Shown one piece after another: positions 46,741 to 55,247 of a stretch of 64,000 nt of DNA. The stretch is from contig NZ_CP090003.1 in NCBI RefSeq assembly GCF_021390195.1, forward strand, positions 3,059,501 to 3,123,500, written 5' to 3'. The notes under the pieces are model-generated. The model ran no database searches. It had not been told where the DNA came from and saw nothing but the letters and a program-made list of their open reading frames with translations. Numbering within the stretch: the first letter of the stretch is position 1; every line of letters begins with the position of its first letter. The stretch is from Flagellimonas sp. CMM7. Its GTDB lineage: Bacteria > Bacteroidota > Bacteroidia > Flavobacteriales > Flavobacteriaceae. A program made the translations under genes and the position numbers.

Positions 46741-48120
46741 ATGGTTTACATCACCCTTATCACTTTTGTAGCTACAATCGGAGGGTTTTTGTTCGGCTTT
46801 GACAGCGGAGTAATCAATGGTACGGTAAAAGGGCTGGAATTGGCATTTAATGCCCAGGATATTGGAAGCGGATTCAATGTGGCCTCCATGCTCTTGGGTT
46901 GTGCCATAGGCGCTTTTTTTGCAGGTAGGTTGGCCGATAGCTATGGCCGTAGGACCATGATGATTGTAGCAGCGGTATTATTTGTTATTTCTGCTTGGGG
47001 CTCTGGAATCTCAGGTTCTTCGCCTGAATTTATAATCTACAGAATCTTGGGCGGCCTTGCCGTTGGGGCCGCTTCAATCATGGCACCGGCGTATATTAGC
47101 GAAATAGCACCTGCAAAATATAGGGGTGGGCTGGCTACTATACAACAGGTAGCCATAATCACAGGATTGTTTGCCTCGTTTTTGAGTAATTATTTTTTGA
47201 CGGAGATTTCAGGCTCCTCCCAAAACATTCTATGGTTGAATTTTGAAACTTGGCGATGGATGTTCTGGATGGAATTAATCCCGGCAACCGCATTCTTGGC
47301 TTTGCTTTTTTTCATTCCTGAGAGTCCGAGGTTTCTTGTGGCGATGAAATCGCATAGCAAGGCGGAAAAGGTACTGTCCAAATTGTATGGTAAAGTCCAG
47401 GCAAAATCACTTTTGCAACAGATCAGGGATTCGATAAACTTTGACCAACAACCTAGGCTCTCTGGCATTTACGATACTGCAAAAAAGAACTTGAAACCTA
47501 TTGTGTGGATTGGTATTGGATTGGCCACATTTCAGCAATTTGTCGGAATCAATGTTGTGTTCTATTATGGAGCTGTGCTTTGGCAATCGGTTGGGTACGG
47601 CGAAAGTGATGCTCTTTTGATCAACGTTCTTTCAGGTGGGTTGAGTATTGTGGCAGTCTTGATGGCCATACTTTTGGTGGATAAAATAGGAAGAAAACCC
47701 TTATTAATTATTGGATCCATTGGAATGGCCATTACCCTTAGCGTTTTGGTCTGGGCATTCTTTAACGGGACCGTATCGGGGAACGGACAATTGGAACTGG
47801 GGGACTCCATGGGGATTTTGGCTTTGATAGCAGCTAATGCCTACGTGGTTTTTTTTAATTTTTCATGGGGTCCGGTCATGTGGGTCATGTTGGGAGAAAT
47901 GTTCCCCAATCAATTGAGAGGGTCCGGTCTGGGCGTTTCCGGATTGGCGCAGTGGATTTCGAACTTCATCATAACTCTGACCTTCCCTATATTGCTAAGC
48001 TCAACGGGACTGGTCTCGGCCTATGTTGTTTATGCTTGTTGTGCTTTTGTTTCCATATTCTTTGTATGGAGGTTTGTCAAGGAAACCAAAGGTTTGGAAT
48101 TGGAGGAGATGATTAGTTAA
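46741..48120 (+). CDS. xylE: Sugar-porter MFS permease, probably D-xylose:H+ symporter
   Basis: This 459-residue inner-membrane carrier has 12 predicted segments. Sugar-porter signatures are all visible: GGFLFGFDSGVINGTVKG, RLADSYGRRTMM, RILGGLAVGAASIMAPAYISE, PESPRFLV, QQFVGINVVFYYG, DKIGRKPLLIIG and the C-terminal KETKGLELEEM. The QQ-GIN segment is the sugar-binding helix. The xylose assignment rests on its place directly after xylA; related porters carry glucose, arabinose or galactose. Confidence 0.9.
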   Translation: MVYITLITFVATIGGFLFGFDSGVINGTVKGLELAFNAQDIGSGFNVASMLLGCAIGAFFAGRLADSYGRRTMMIVAAVLFVISAWGSGISGSSPEFIIYRILGGLAVGAASIMAPAYISEIAPAKYRGGLATIQQVAIITGLFASFLSNYFLTEISGSSQNILWLNFETWRWMFWMELIPATAFLALLFFIPESPRFLVAMKSHSKAEKVLSKLYGKVQAKSLLQQIRDSINFDQQPRLSGIYDTAKKNLKPIVWIGIGLATFQQFVGINVVFYYGAVLWQSVGYGESDALLINVLSGGLSIVAVLMAILLVDKIGRKPLLIIGSIGMAITLSVLVWAFFNGTVSGNGQLELGDSMGILALIAANAYVVFFNFSWGPVMWVMLGEMFPNQLRGSGLGVSGLAQWISNFIITLTFPILLSSTGLVSAYVVYACCAFVSIFFVWRFVKETKGLELEEMIS

Positions 48121-48270
48121 CATAAAGTAGTATAATTTTCTTAAAATGAGGTTGTTCTTAACTCAGCAAAATTATCCTATGAATAGGTGTCCAAAGATAC
48201 TTTCTTAATTACTGATGCCTAAAGGAATGGCTATGTAATTTTTTGACTTAAATCTAAATTGCCAAGAAAA

Positions 48271-49296
48271 ATGGCCGTAAAAGTAACGACATTTGGAAAG
48301 TTCTCGGATACCATTGTATTCAGTGTTTTACTTACCAATAGAGAGGGGACAACAGCTGAGTTTCTGACTTTGGGAGCGACTTGGCATTCCTATTCCAGCA
48401 ATGACAAATATGGGAACATGGTAGATGTTGTAGTTGGGCCTAAAGATTTGAAAGGCTATGTTTCCCAATTTGAGGATACTCCATATTTTTTTGGTGCTAC
48501 GATTGGCAGACATTCGGGTAGAATCAATTGTAATGGTTCAAGTCCCTTCTTATCAGAAAATACTTTGACTAACAATGAGGGTATTCAATTGCATGGTGGT
48601 AGGGATGGCTTTGCTAAAAAAAATTGGTCAATAGAAAGTATAAACGAACAAATACCTTCTGTGACATTCTCATATAAGAGCAATCATTTGGATGAAGGCT
48701 ATCCTGGGAAATTGTTGGTTGAAGTGACCTATTCCTTGCTGGAAGATAATACAATTACGATTGATTATATGGCCATGGGCACTGAAGACACTTTGGTTAA
48801 TCTAACCAACCACACTTATTTTAATTTGGGAAATGAGCCTTTGGTCAATCAGTTTATTGATATTGATAGTAGAAGTAAATTGGAACTGGCGCCTGACCTT
48901 ATTCCATCAGGAAATTTAATTTCCGTAAAAGGGACCCCTTATGATTTCACTGGATATGGTGAGATGAAAAAATTGCAAAATATCAATGGGTTGGACGATA
49001 TCTATATGTTGAATAAATCATCTAGCGAGAAGCCAAAGATTAAATATTGTTCTAAAACTTCAGGTTTGGAGATGAAAGTATATACCGATCAACCTTCAGT
49101 AGTGGTGTTCGCACCAAAAGTTATATGTTTTTCCGGAGTTCCTAAAAACTTTGATATTGATTACTCTTTTTATCCTGCAATTTGTTTTGAGACCCAATTT
49201 CCTCCTGATTCCATAAATCACACTCACTTTCCTAGTTGTATCTTGAAAAAGCATAACATTTACACCCAAAAGACAAGATTTTCTTTTGGTTTTTGA
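48271..49296 (+). CDS. galM: Aldose 1-epimerase (mutarotase)
   Basis: The 341-residue enzyme interconverts alpha and beta anomers of free aldoses so that isomerases receive the right form. ATG 48271 is preferred over TTG 48259. Motifs: LGATWHSYSSNDKYGNMVDVVVG, GATIGRHSGRINCNG with the first substrate His/Arg, NEGIQLHGGRDGFAKKNW, VNLTNHTYFNLGNE with catalytic His, and ETQFPPDSINH with catalytic Glu near the C-terminus. No signal peptide is visible, so it is probably cytoplasmic. A 150-bp gap separates it from the transporter; it could be the last gene of the xylose operon. Confidence 0.92.
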   Translation: MAVKVTTFGKFSDTIVFSVLLTNREGTTAEFLTLGATWHSYSSNDKYGNMVDVVVGPKDLKGYVSQFEDTPYFFGATIGRHSGRINCNGSSPFLSENTLTNNEGIQLHGGRDGFAKKNWSIESINEQIPSVTFSYKSNHLDEGYPGKLLVEVTYSLLEDNTITIDYMAMGTEDTLVNLTNHTYFNLGNEPLVNQFIDIDSRSKLELAPDLIPSGNLISVKGTPYDFTGYGEMKKLQNINGLDDIYMLNKSSSEKPKIKYCSKTSGLEMKVYTDQPSVVVFAPKVICFSGVPKNFDIDYSFYPAICFETQFPPDSINHTHFPSCILKKHNIYTQKTRFSFGF

Positions 49297-49942
49297 AATA
49301 TACCCGAAGAGATTATTAATTAAAAATACAAAGCAATTTTAAGCATTCCAAACAGCAAAAATAACTCCACTACAGCTATAGTTAAATCAAAATAAATCGT
49401 CATATTTTTGAATAAAAAATAGTTCGTCAGGCGTGTAGTTAAACTTTCTTCTAATGGATTTGGCTTGCGCCCATTTCTTTTCGATAGGATTAAGTCGTAA
49501 TCTCCAAAGCCCTATATTTTAAACGATTTTAAATCTTACAAAAATCTGTTGACCGAATTGTTGACGGTCTATTTGATAGCAATTAATTGTATTTAGCTTT
49601 CAATTCAAAGTTAGGAATTATTGGTTAATGTGGATTAGTTAATTACAATTTAAACCATAGCTGTTTCTAGGGATACTTACATTTATACTCAGGATATAAA
49701 GAAGCCTTATACTAAGTGTTTTAGGGTTAATTACTTTATTCTGTATTATTTACTTTTTCATGGACCATAATCCCATATTCGCTCTACAAATTGGATTCAA
49801 AGGAGCTTTTTCATACTTCCTGACAGATATTAAGGTTCAAGATAAGACGTTATTTACTGGGTGCTGGTTGATTGCAAGAAACATTCAGCTAGTCTTTCCT
49901 ACACCTTTCTCTCTTTCTTTATTCTTGCTCTTAGAAAGCGTT
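49297..49942. other. Gene-poor junction between sugar catabolism and accessory region
   Basis: Across 646 bp I see no supported gene. The notable content is the first copy of a 34-bp direct repeat at 49541-49574. A short plus-strand frame at 49760-50065 has no recognisable similarity and is largely antisense to the 399-aa gene. Base composition becomes more A+T-rich here than in the sugar genes. Confidence 0.6.
49541..49574. repeat. Direct repeat, copy 1 (candidate attachment site)
   Basis: This 34-bp sequence (core CTGTTGACCGAATTG followed by TTGACGGTCTATTT) recurs identically at 51475-51508, 1,934 bp away in the same orientation. Similarity continues weakly beyond both ends (6 of the next 8 bases match on the right, ending GCAA). 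The pair encloses the 399-aa gene and its flanks, as attL/attR or a duplicated site would. No integrase gene lies between them. Confidence 0.7.
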
Positions 49943-51142
49943 TTAAATAGTAGGTGGAGTATCTTTTGGTTTATTACTGTTAGGAAGGACTCGTTTTATC
50001 CTTCTAACAATTTCCGGCCAGTTGATTATTGCCCCATGATATTCTTTTTTTGTGACCTGAATTAACTCCCCGACAACAGACTCGGTCTCATTTTCCTTTT
50101 TCGTATATTCTTTGATTTTGTTGAGAAGTTCCTCATTAGATAGCGAAAGGTTAATGTTTGTTGCTCTCTGACTTTGTATAGTTGCATTCTTGCTTTCTAA
50201 CGCTGCTTGTAGCTGAATTGCTGTGGCTTTTGCGAAATCCGCTTCTTGTTGAAAACCTCTAGCAACCATTATCCATTCTTGAATCCCCGGGTCTTTACCT
50301 ATGAGTGTGATTTTGTTAATATTTTCGCCTTCTGGAAGCTTTAAATATACGTAGAGAGCTTCATATATTCTCTTTAATGTCTCTTCTTTATCATCTTCTG
50401 GCTCTATTGAGAATAAAATTTTTCCTGGTTCCTGCTCTATACCCGTTTGAGCTTGAATTCCTATATCACGAAGAAACTGAACAAAATAGGATAAATACCT
50501 TTGGCAAGCCGATATTAGGTTTTCATCTATTTCAAAATCAATTCTAATTCCAGAATTAAATTCATCAATTAGTTTGAGATATTCTTTTCTGATTTTTGAG
50601 ATTAATAATGATAGGACCTCAAAATATGACTTAAAATATTTGCAATTAATTTTTAGAGCACAATCAGCTGTATCTGGATCCAACGTTATGTAAGCTTTAT
50701 GATTTTCCAAACTGCTCAAGTTTGAATCGATAATATTCTTTACAATACGTTTTCTAAATTCTTGAAAAGAAAAGCTATCTTTCCAGGATTTGAAATCTGT
50801 ATTAAATTTTATTTGTAGATGCGGAACTCCAAAATTTCCAAACTTAATGGGTCTTTTTTCTACTCCAGAAAATATGAAATCTAAATTTAAAGTAAATGGA
50901 GTATGATCAATTTTAATAGGATGACTTATATTAAGTTCGCCAAAACATTGCCTGAACTCCATTATAGGCTTATCACATAAGAGAGTTTTCCAATCTGCGA
51001 AATGTGTAAAAAAATGATAATGCTGAACGTCTCGATAATCAGAACAAAAACCAATCCACTCATCATCATAAAACACTCTATTCATCTTTAAGCCTGTACC
51101 AACAGAAATATGTTCTGACAATTCTTTCAATTCCAAATGCAT
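49943..51142 (-). CDS. Hypothetical protein with C-terminal coiled coil, orphan gene between direct repeats
   Basis: I do not recognise the family of this 399-residue protein. It has no signal peptide or membrane segment and looks cytoplasmic. The N-terminal 290 residues are globular with alternating strand-like stretches (NRVFYDDEWIGFCSDYRD, LNISHPIKIDHTPFTLNLDF, YITLDPDTADCALKINCKYF, ILFSIEPEDDKEETLKRIYE). Residues about 310-365 are heptad-like (QLQAALESKNATIQSQRA, LSNEELLNKIKEYTKKENE), suggesting oligomerisation. The last 30 residues are basic (EIVRRIKRVLPNSNK). It is alone on its strand, A+T-rich, and bracketed by identical 34-bp repeats. This suggests a recently gained cargo gene; a defence or regulatory role is possible but not supported by any motif. 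Confidence 0.75.
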   Translation of the reverse strand: MHLELKELSEHISVGTGLKMNRVFYDDEWIGFCSDYRDVQHYHFFTHFADWKTLLCDKPIMEFRQCFGELNISHPIKIDHTPFTLNLDFIFSGVEKRPIKFGNFGVPHLQIKFNTDFKSWKDSFSFQEFRKRIVKNIIDSNLSSLENHKAYITLDPDTADCALKINCKYFKSYFEVLSLLISKIRKEYLKLIDEFNSGIRIDFEIDENLISACQRYLSYFVQFLRDIGIQAQTGIEQEPGKILFSIEPEDDKEETLKRIYEALYVYLKLPEGENINKITLIGKDPGIQEWIMVARGFQQEADFAKATAIQLQAALESKNATIQSQRATNINLSLSNEELLNKIKEYTKKENETESVVGELIQVTKKEYHGAIINWPEIVRRIKRVLPNSNKPKDTPPTI

Positions 51143-51552
51143 TACGTAAAATTTGAGTTATTAAATATATTTAATTCAAATCAGAACCTTATCGAGAACT
51201 TTTTTCAATACTATTTTTATGTAGGCAATTAATTTTAACATCTAGAATACATGTAAAAGAGATGTAACCTAAAACTCTTGATACTTTTTGGAGTCCATAA
51301 AAAGGAGAAATTTCAAATATTAGTTGAAAAGCGGACTAGGTACGGACTAAAAAAAGAAAACAAAAACCCCAACGAGTTAACTACTAACAAGTTGCGTTTT
51401 GTTGTTGTGACCTCCAGAGGCTTTCGATGTTTCAGAGGATGAGGAGATTTTATAGGTTCTAAAAATTACTTTACAAAATCTGTTGACCGAATTGTTGACG
51501 GTCTATTTAATTGCAAATGATGTCATTTGACTTTCTTCAGTAAAAATATCAA
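51143..51552. other. Gene-free interval holding repeat copy 2
   Basis: The 410 bp contain no ORF that can be supported. They hold the second copy of the direct repeat (51475-51508). Just before it is a stretch with several short G/A- and T-rich runs (GGATGAGGAGATTTT) but no clear structure. The flanking genes both point left. Confidence 0.55.
51475..51508. repeat. Direct repeat, copy 2 (candidate attachment site)
   Basis: Identical over 34 bp and in the same orientation as 49541-49574. The preceding bases also match (TTACA before the A run), with one A fewer in this copy. It lies 44 bp from the end of the membrane-protein gene. Confidence 0.7.
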
Positions 51553-52263
51553 TTATTTTGATTTCAAAAATTCTTTTAACCTAGAAACCCTTCTTAAAAA
51601 ACGTTGTTGCCTTCTATATTTATAATTAAGGATATCAAGAATCATTCTATCATAATAAATCCCAATGCAGATACCTACAACGAGAATAAAACTATAGGCA
51701 AGTACTAATTTAGAGTCAGTAATAAAATCCTTTGATTTGTCTAAAATCACTGCTATAAAAATACCAAAAATCAGCGTTATCACTTGGAAAGCTTTTTTAA
51801 TATATGGTTGAAGTACATAAGAAGAGACTGGCTGAATACCGTTTTTGACAATTTCCTTTTCAAGTTTTTTTAAAAGTTTAATATCACTTTTACTATTATT
51901 CAACACCCTCCTAGATATAAGCTTATTGTGAAACAATCCGTTATTGATTTTGTTGAATTTTTTGTTTGGAAACACTGGAAACCACCTTTTCTTTTTCAGC
52001 TTAAAACGATACTTCTCAGCGATTAATTTGTTCACATAATGAAACAGGATGAATTGAACAATCCCCATTTGTAAGCCCCAAACTAGAAAGATGTAAGGGA
52101 TAAATTTGCTCTTTATACAAAGCAGCATAGGAATGGCAGTTAAGAACAATATGGTATGATGAATGTATGTTGGGTTCCGAAACCATTTTAATTCTTTGTA
52201 CACGTAATTCTTAGGTAGTAATTGATTATGTGCTTTTTCAGCATTTAGGAATAATGATGTCAT
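51553..52263 (-). CDS. Hypothetical integral membrane protein
   Basis: Family not recognised. The 236-residue protein has about four hydrophobic segments in two pairs: HHTILFLTAIPMLLCI with YIFLVWGLQMGIVQFILF (about 30-75), and VITLIFGIFIAVIL with LVLAYSFILVVGICIGIYY (about 155-215). A basic cytoplasmic-looking loop lies between the pairs (KYRFKLKKKRWF, KLISRRVLNNSKSDIKLLKK) and a very basic tail follows (NYKRYRRQQRFLRRVSRLKEF-like). No catalytic motif is visible. It is divergent from the ssb-radC block, with 424 bp between. Confidence 0.7.
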   Translation of the reverse strand: MTSLFLNAEKAHNQLLPKNYVYKELKWFRNPTYIHHTILFLTAIPMLLCIKSKFIPYIFLVWGLQMGIVQFILFHYVNKLIAEKYRFKLKKKRWFPVFPNKKFNKINNGLFHNKLISRRVLNNSKSDIKLLKKLEKEIVKNGIQPVSSYVLQPYIKKAFQVITLIFGIFIAVILDKSKDFITDSKLVLAYSFILVVGICIGIYYDRMILDILNYKYRRQQRFLRRVSRLKEFLKSK

Positions 52264-52687
52264 AATATGATTTTATATAGTTAGGAGTAAAAATTACACT
52301 TTCAATCTTATTTGTTCATTTGGAATTGTATTACTATTCAGTCTCACCCCCTTCCATTTTAAGCTTCCCATCGTTTTTTATTTCACTTACCAAGCCCTCG
52401 CCATTACACTTTTTTGGACAGCAAAACAACAACATTCAGTTTTGAACTACGGCATAAACCAGGCTCATACTTCGCTCTTTTTTATACGTCTTATCAAACT
52501 TGAATATTGAATAATACAGAGCATCAAAAAAAGGTAACAACGAAGGCTCTATGGGAAGTAAATCAAAATATCGAACTATGAAACCATCTCAAAATATCCA
52601 AAAAGGAAGTGGAACTAAAAATCAAAAAAAGGAAAACACTCTGGATATAATAAGTAAATCAATTTTTAATCATTTAAATCTATAATT
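52264..52687. other. Upstream region of the ssb-radC block
   Basis: No gene is supported in these 424 bp. The sequence becomes purine-rich towards ssb (many AAAA/GGAA runs from 52530), giving an A-rich leader before ATG 52688. A short frame at about 52578 (MKPSQNIQKGSGTKNQKKEN-like) has no recognisable family. A promoter for ssb presumably lies here, but I found no consensus box. Confidence 0.5.
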
Positions 52688-53023
52688 ATGAGTACTATCA
52701 AAAATCATGTACAGTTAATTGGGAATGTTGGTATTGAGCCGACTATTACAACTCTTGAAAGCGGTAAGAAGGTTGCTCGTCTCTCTTTGGCTACCAATGA
52801 GAATTATAAAGACAGTAAAGGGGAAAAGCAAACCGACACCAATTGGCATACAGTCGTTGCCTGGGGTAAGGTTGCGGAAATCATCGAAAAATATGTAACC
52901 AATGGCAAAGAGATTGGTGTTTCGGGAAAACTCAAAACACGTTCCTATGAAACCCAAGATGGAAACCAACGCTATGTAACCGAAGTAGAAGCTAATGAAA
53001 TTCTATTGATGGGGAATAAGTAA
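52688..53023 (+). CDS. ssb: Single-stranded DNA-binding protein (mobile-element type)
   Basis: This 111-residue protein is a single OB-fold. Motifs: NHVQLIGNVGIEPTITTLESG, KKVARLSLATNENYKDSKG, TDTNWHTVVAWGKVAEIIEKYV and GKEIGVSGKLKTRSYETQDG. It stops right after the OB domain, without the long acidic tail of housekeeping SSBs that recruits repair partners. Such short forms are common on Bacteroidota conjugative and mobilizable elements, where they coat transferred single strands. A radC-like gene follows 75 bp later. Confidence 0.93.
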   Translation: MSTIKNHVQLIGNVGIEPTITTLESGKKVARLSLATNENYKDSKGEKQTDTNWHTVVAWGKVAEIIEKYVTNGKEIGVSGKLKTRSYETQDGNQRYVTEVEANEILLMGNK

Positions 53024-53098
53024 CATCCAAAAATAAAGAGGGTGATACCGTCGAAAGCCTCACCCTCTTTTTCATTATCAATCTTAAACAGAAAAACA

Positions 53099-53548
53099 AT
53101 GAAAGGCAAAGTTAACGAAATAAGCATCAGTTATAAAGAACGAATCAGCTTATCCCATTCACCAAATATCAAGAGCTCAATGGATGCTGCAGAAATACTA
53201 TATGAGCATTGGGATAAAAGTAGTATTGAACTACAGGAAAGCTTCAAGATATTATTATTGAACAATTCCAATAAAGTCAAAGGAATTTATGAACTATCCA
53301 AAGGTGGAATAACAGGAACATTGGTGGATATGCGAATCTTGTTCGCTACGGTTTTGAAATCTTTATCCGTAGCTATCATTCTGGCGCACAATCACCCTTC
53401 AGGAAAATTACAGGCTAGCAATTCAGATATAGAACTCACAAAAAAAATAAAAAATGCCGCCGAGTTATTTGATATCAAAGTTTTAGACCATTTAATCATA
53501 ACACGAGATGGAAACTACTATAGCTTTTCCGATAATCATATTATTTAA
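53099..53548 (+). CDS. RadC-like JAB-domain protein
   Basis: The 149-residue product uses ATG 53099; a GTG at 53042 would add residues with no conservation. The MPN/JAB-type metal motif is AIILAHNHPSGKLQASNSD, matching the RadC signature HNHPSG-x5-SxxD. It lacks the N-terminal UPF0758 helix-hairpin-helix part of chromosomal RadC. This short form is a regular passenger of Bacteroidota mobile elements, possibly in anti-restriction or replication support; the biochemical role is unknown. It is followed by a hairpin and an insertion sequence. Confidence 0.9.
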   Translation: MKGKVNEISISYKERISLSHSPNIKSSMDAAEILYEHWDKSSIELQESFKILLLNNSNKVKGIYELSKGGITGTLVDMRILFATVLKSLSVAIILAHNHPSGKLQASNSDIELTKKIKNAAELFDIKVLDHLIITRDGNYYSFSDNHII

Positions 53549-53573
53549 TGGTAATTGACTTAAATTACCTATG

Positions 53574-53619
53574 GTCGGGTTTCGTTAAATATCTTAACTT
53601 TAGAAGGTCGGAACCCGAC
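53574..53619. terminator. Hairpin downstream of radC-like gene
   Basis: GTCGGGTT (53574-53581) and AACCCGAC (53612-53619) form a perfect 8-bp stem with a 30-base loop, 26 bp after the radC-like stop. Further structures follow before the transposase: CTGAC-N7-GTCAG near 53700 and GTTCGC-TTTTG-GCGAAC (53730-53746). One or more may belong to the insertion-sequence end rather than being terminators. Confidence 0.4.
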
Positions 53620-53788
53620 AAATTTCATGTGTGATTATCCTATCTTGATTTGACTTTCCTGATAATTACACGCATCAATAATTACAACTAAAAGCAACTG
53701 ACTTTTTTCGTCAGGTTGTTTGGAATTTTGTTCGCTTTTGGCGAACGAAAAGATTTCCATGTTAAAACCAAGGAAAAAATAAAAAATG

Positions 53789-54784
53789 TCAACTAATAGT
53801 TTTTACATAAGGTTTTTGTCTTTTGACCACGGCACAGATTCGATGAACGAGTTTGTTCCTGACGTTGTTGACGATGAGCATTTTGTTTTTCCCTTCTTCG
53901 ACTTTTCGCAAAAAGTAGGTTCTGATGTCAGGGTCATGATTAATCGCAGCCAGGGCGGACATATGCAGGTGTTTTTTAAGCGTCCTGTTTGCCATAGGAT
54001 GGACTCTGGACTTCCGGTGTATAGATTCTCCAGAGGTATATTCAAAAGGCACTACACCGCTATAACAGGCAAGTTGTTTAGGATTGTCATATCGGGTAAA
54101 GAAGTTGGTAAATATGGTAAAGTGAAGTGCAGTGATTTGTCCGATTCCAGTAACGGAAGTCACCAATCCAACGGTCTTATTGAGCTTATCATCAGAAAGC
54201 ACCAGTTTTTTAATTTCAGCTTCAATACGGTTAATTTCGTCATTAAGGTTTTTGTTAATTTTTTTAAGGTTGCGTTTGGCAAGCTTTCCAAGCTCAGGAG
54301 AGAACAGTTCCAGTTCATTGGGGTACTTGTTCACGTCCGCTCTGGTATTGACGAGCTTTCTTCTGATCTTGAGCAATATCTTCACCTTTTCGAGTATTTC
54401 CGGCATTGGCCTGTAAAGCTCAAGCTCTTTATGGTTTTTAGAGGCGTATATGGCGATACGTTTGGCATCTACCCTATCGCTCTTACCTCTGACAACACCT
54501 ATGCTCTTGGTAATCTGTATGGGCATTTCCACACAAAAGCTGGCTTGTTTTTCGACAAGTTTGGTAATAAGGATTTTTCCATAGACACCCGTATGTTCCA
54601 TGCATATAAGCGTGTTGGACAGAGGAATCTTTTGGTTTTTAAGAAGTCTGATAAAGGCATTGGCACCTTTTCTGGTGTTTTCGAATACATACGAGGTAGT
54701 CCTGTCATTATCAATGATGGCCACGTCGAAGAACCTTTTCGACAGGTCGATACCGATAAAGAATTTAAAGTCTTGTTTGTTCAT
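53789..54784 (-). CDS. IS110-family transposase (DEDD RuvC-like)
   Basis: This 331-residue recombinase is full length for the family. The N-terminal RuvC-like DEDD domain shows FFIGIDLSKRFFDVAIID (first Asp), NTLICMEHTGVYG (Glu) and VVRGKSDRVDAKRIAIYA (Asp pair). The C-terminal Transposase_20 domain shows TSVTGIGQITALHFTIF and LACYSGVVPFEYTSGESIHRKS, which carries the catalytic Ser. It ends NKLVHRICAVVKRQKPY. A linking helix-rich coiled-coil region spans about 140-195. It is probably still active. It is read opposite to the mobilization genes and separates ssb-radC from them. A 335-codon frame on the plus strand is only its antisense shadow. Confidence 0.93.
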   Translation of the reverse strand: MNKQDFKFFIGIDLSKRFFDVAIIDNDRTTSYVFENTRKGANAFIRLLKNQKIPLSNTLICMEHTGVYGKILITKLVEKQASFCVEMPIQITKSIGVVRGKSDRVDAKRIAIYASKNHKELELYRPMPEILEKVKILLKIRRKLVNTRADVNKYPNELELFSPELGKLAKRNLKKINKNLNDEINRIEAEIKKLVLSDDKLNKTVGLVTSVTGIGQITALHFTIFTNFFTRYDNPKQLACYSGVVPFEYTSGESIHRKSRVHPMANRTLKKHLHMSALAAINHDPDIRTYFLRKVEEGKNKMLIVNNVRNKLVHRICAVVKRQKPYVKTIS

Positions 54785-55247
54785 AATGAATAAGTTTTAA
54801 GATAGCATGGCCAGTACCCAGATACTCATCGAACCCCTGATAATAGGCCTATAAGCCTGAATTTCCATCTGATGCCTGTCCGGAGTAAACCAATAAGGGC
54901 TTTTATCAAATAAAGTATAAGTCTTGAAACTTTGAAAAGCGTATAATTCGCCCTAATCAGTTTGGCCACAGCCAATAATTATTGAGAGTTTTCCCCCGAT
55001 AGAAAGTTACTTATTACAAGAACCAACTATCATAAAAAAATCTCTATATCAGCGTGATTGTAAAACTAAGGGGGGGTAAAGCAAGAGGGTAACACGCTAA
55101 CGCGATGTTTCAGCAAGCCTCTTGTTTTTAAACAACTGATTTACATTGGTTTAAAAAATTATTTTAACAGAGACAATAATTAAAGTGCTGATTTTTAAAG
55201 TAAAAAGGCGTTAAGCCCAGAAAAACCTATGAATTTTTAGAGTAAAA
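54785..55247. other. Non-coding interval: IS110 left end and candidate oriT
   Basis: These 463 bp have no gene. The transposase-proximal part probably encodes the IS110 bridge RNA. The distal part, next to the mobilization genes, has a G7 run (55070-55076), then AAGCAAGAGG (55079-55088) pairing 9 of 10 with CCTCTTGTTT (55118-55127) around ACACGCTAACGCGATGT. An inverted repeat of this size just 5' of mobilization genes is a candidate origin of transfer. Confidence 0.4.

Larger units (their letters stand above)
53549..55010. mobile_element. IS110-family insertion sequence (approximate limits)
   Basis: The limits are estimates: the element must lie between the radC-like stop and the mobilization genes, and IS110 elements lack long terminal inverted repeats and target duplications. 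The single ORF (53789-54784, minus) is a DEDD transposase. The non-coding stretch 5' of that ORF (54785-about 55010) is the position of the bridge-RNA-encoding left end in the IS110 subgroup and has structure-prone sequence such as AGGCCTATAAGCCT. Confidence 0.6.

Noticed and set aside
49760..50065. 101-codon plus-strand frame rich in aromatic residues
   Set aside because: Its second half is antisense to the better supported 399-aa gene and no family features are visible.
53786..54793. 335-codon open frame on the plus strand
   Set aside because: It is exactly antisense to the IS110 transposase, is rich in F/S/V with no family features, and is a shadow of that gene.
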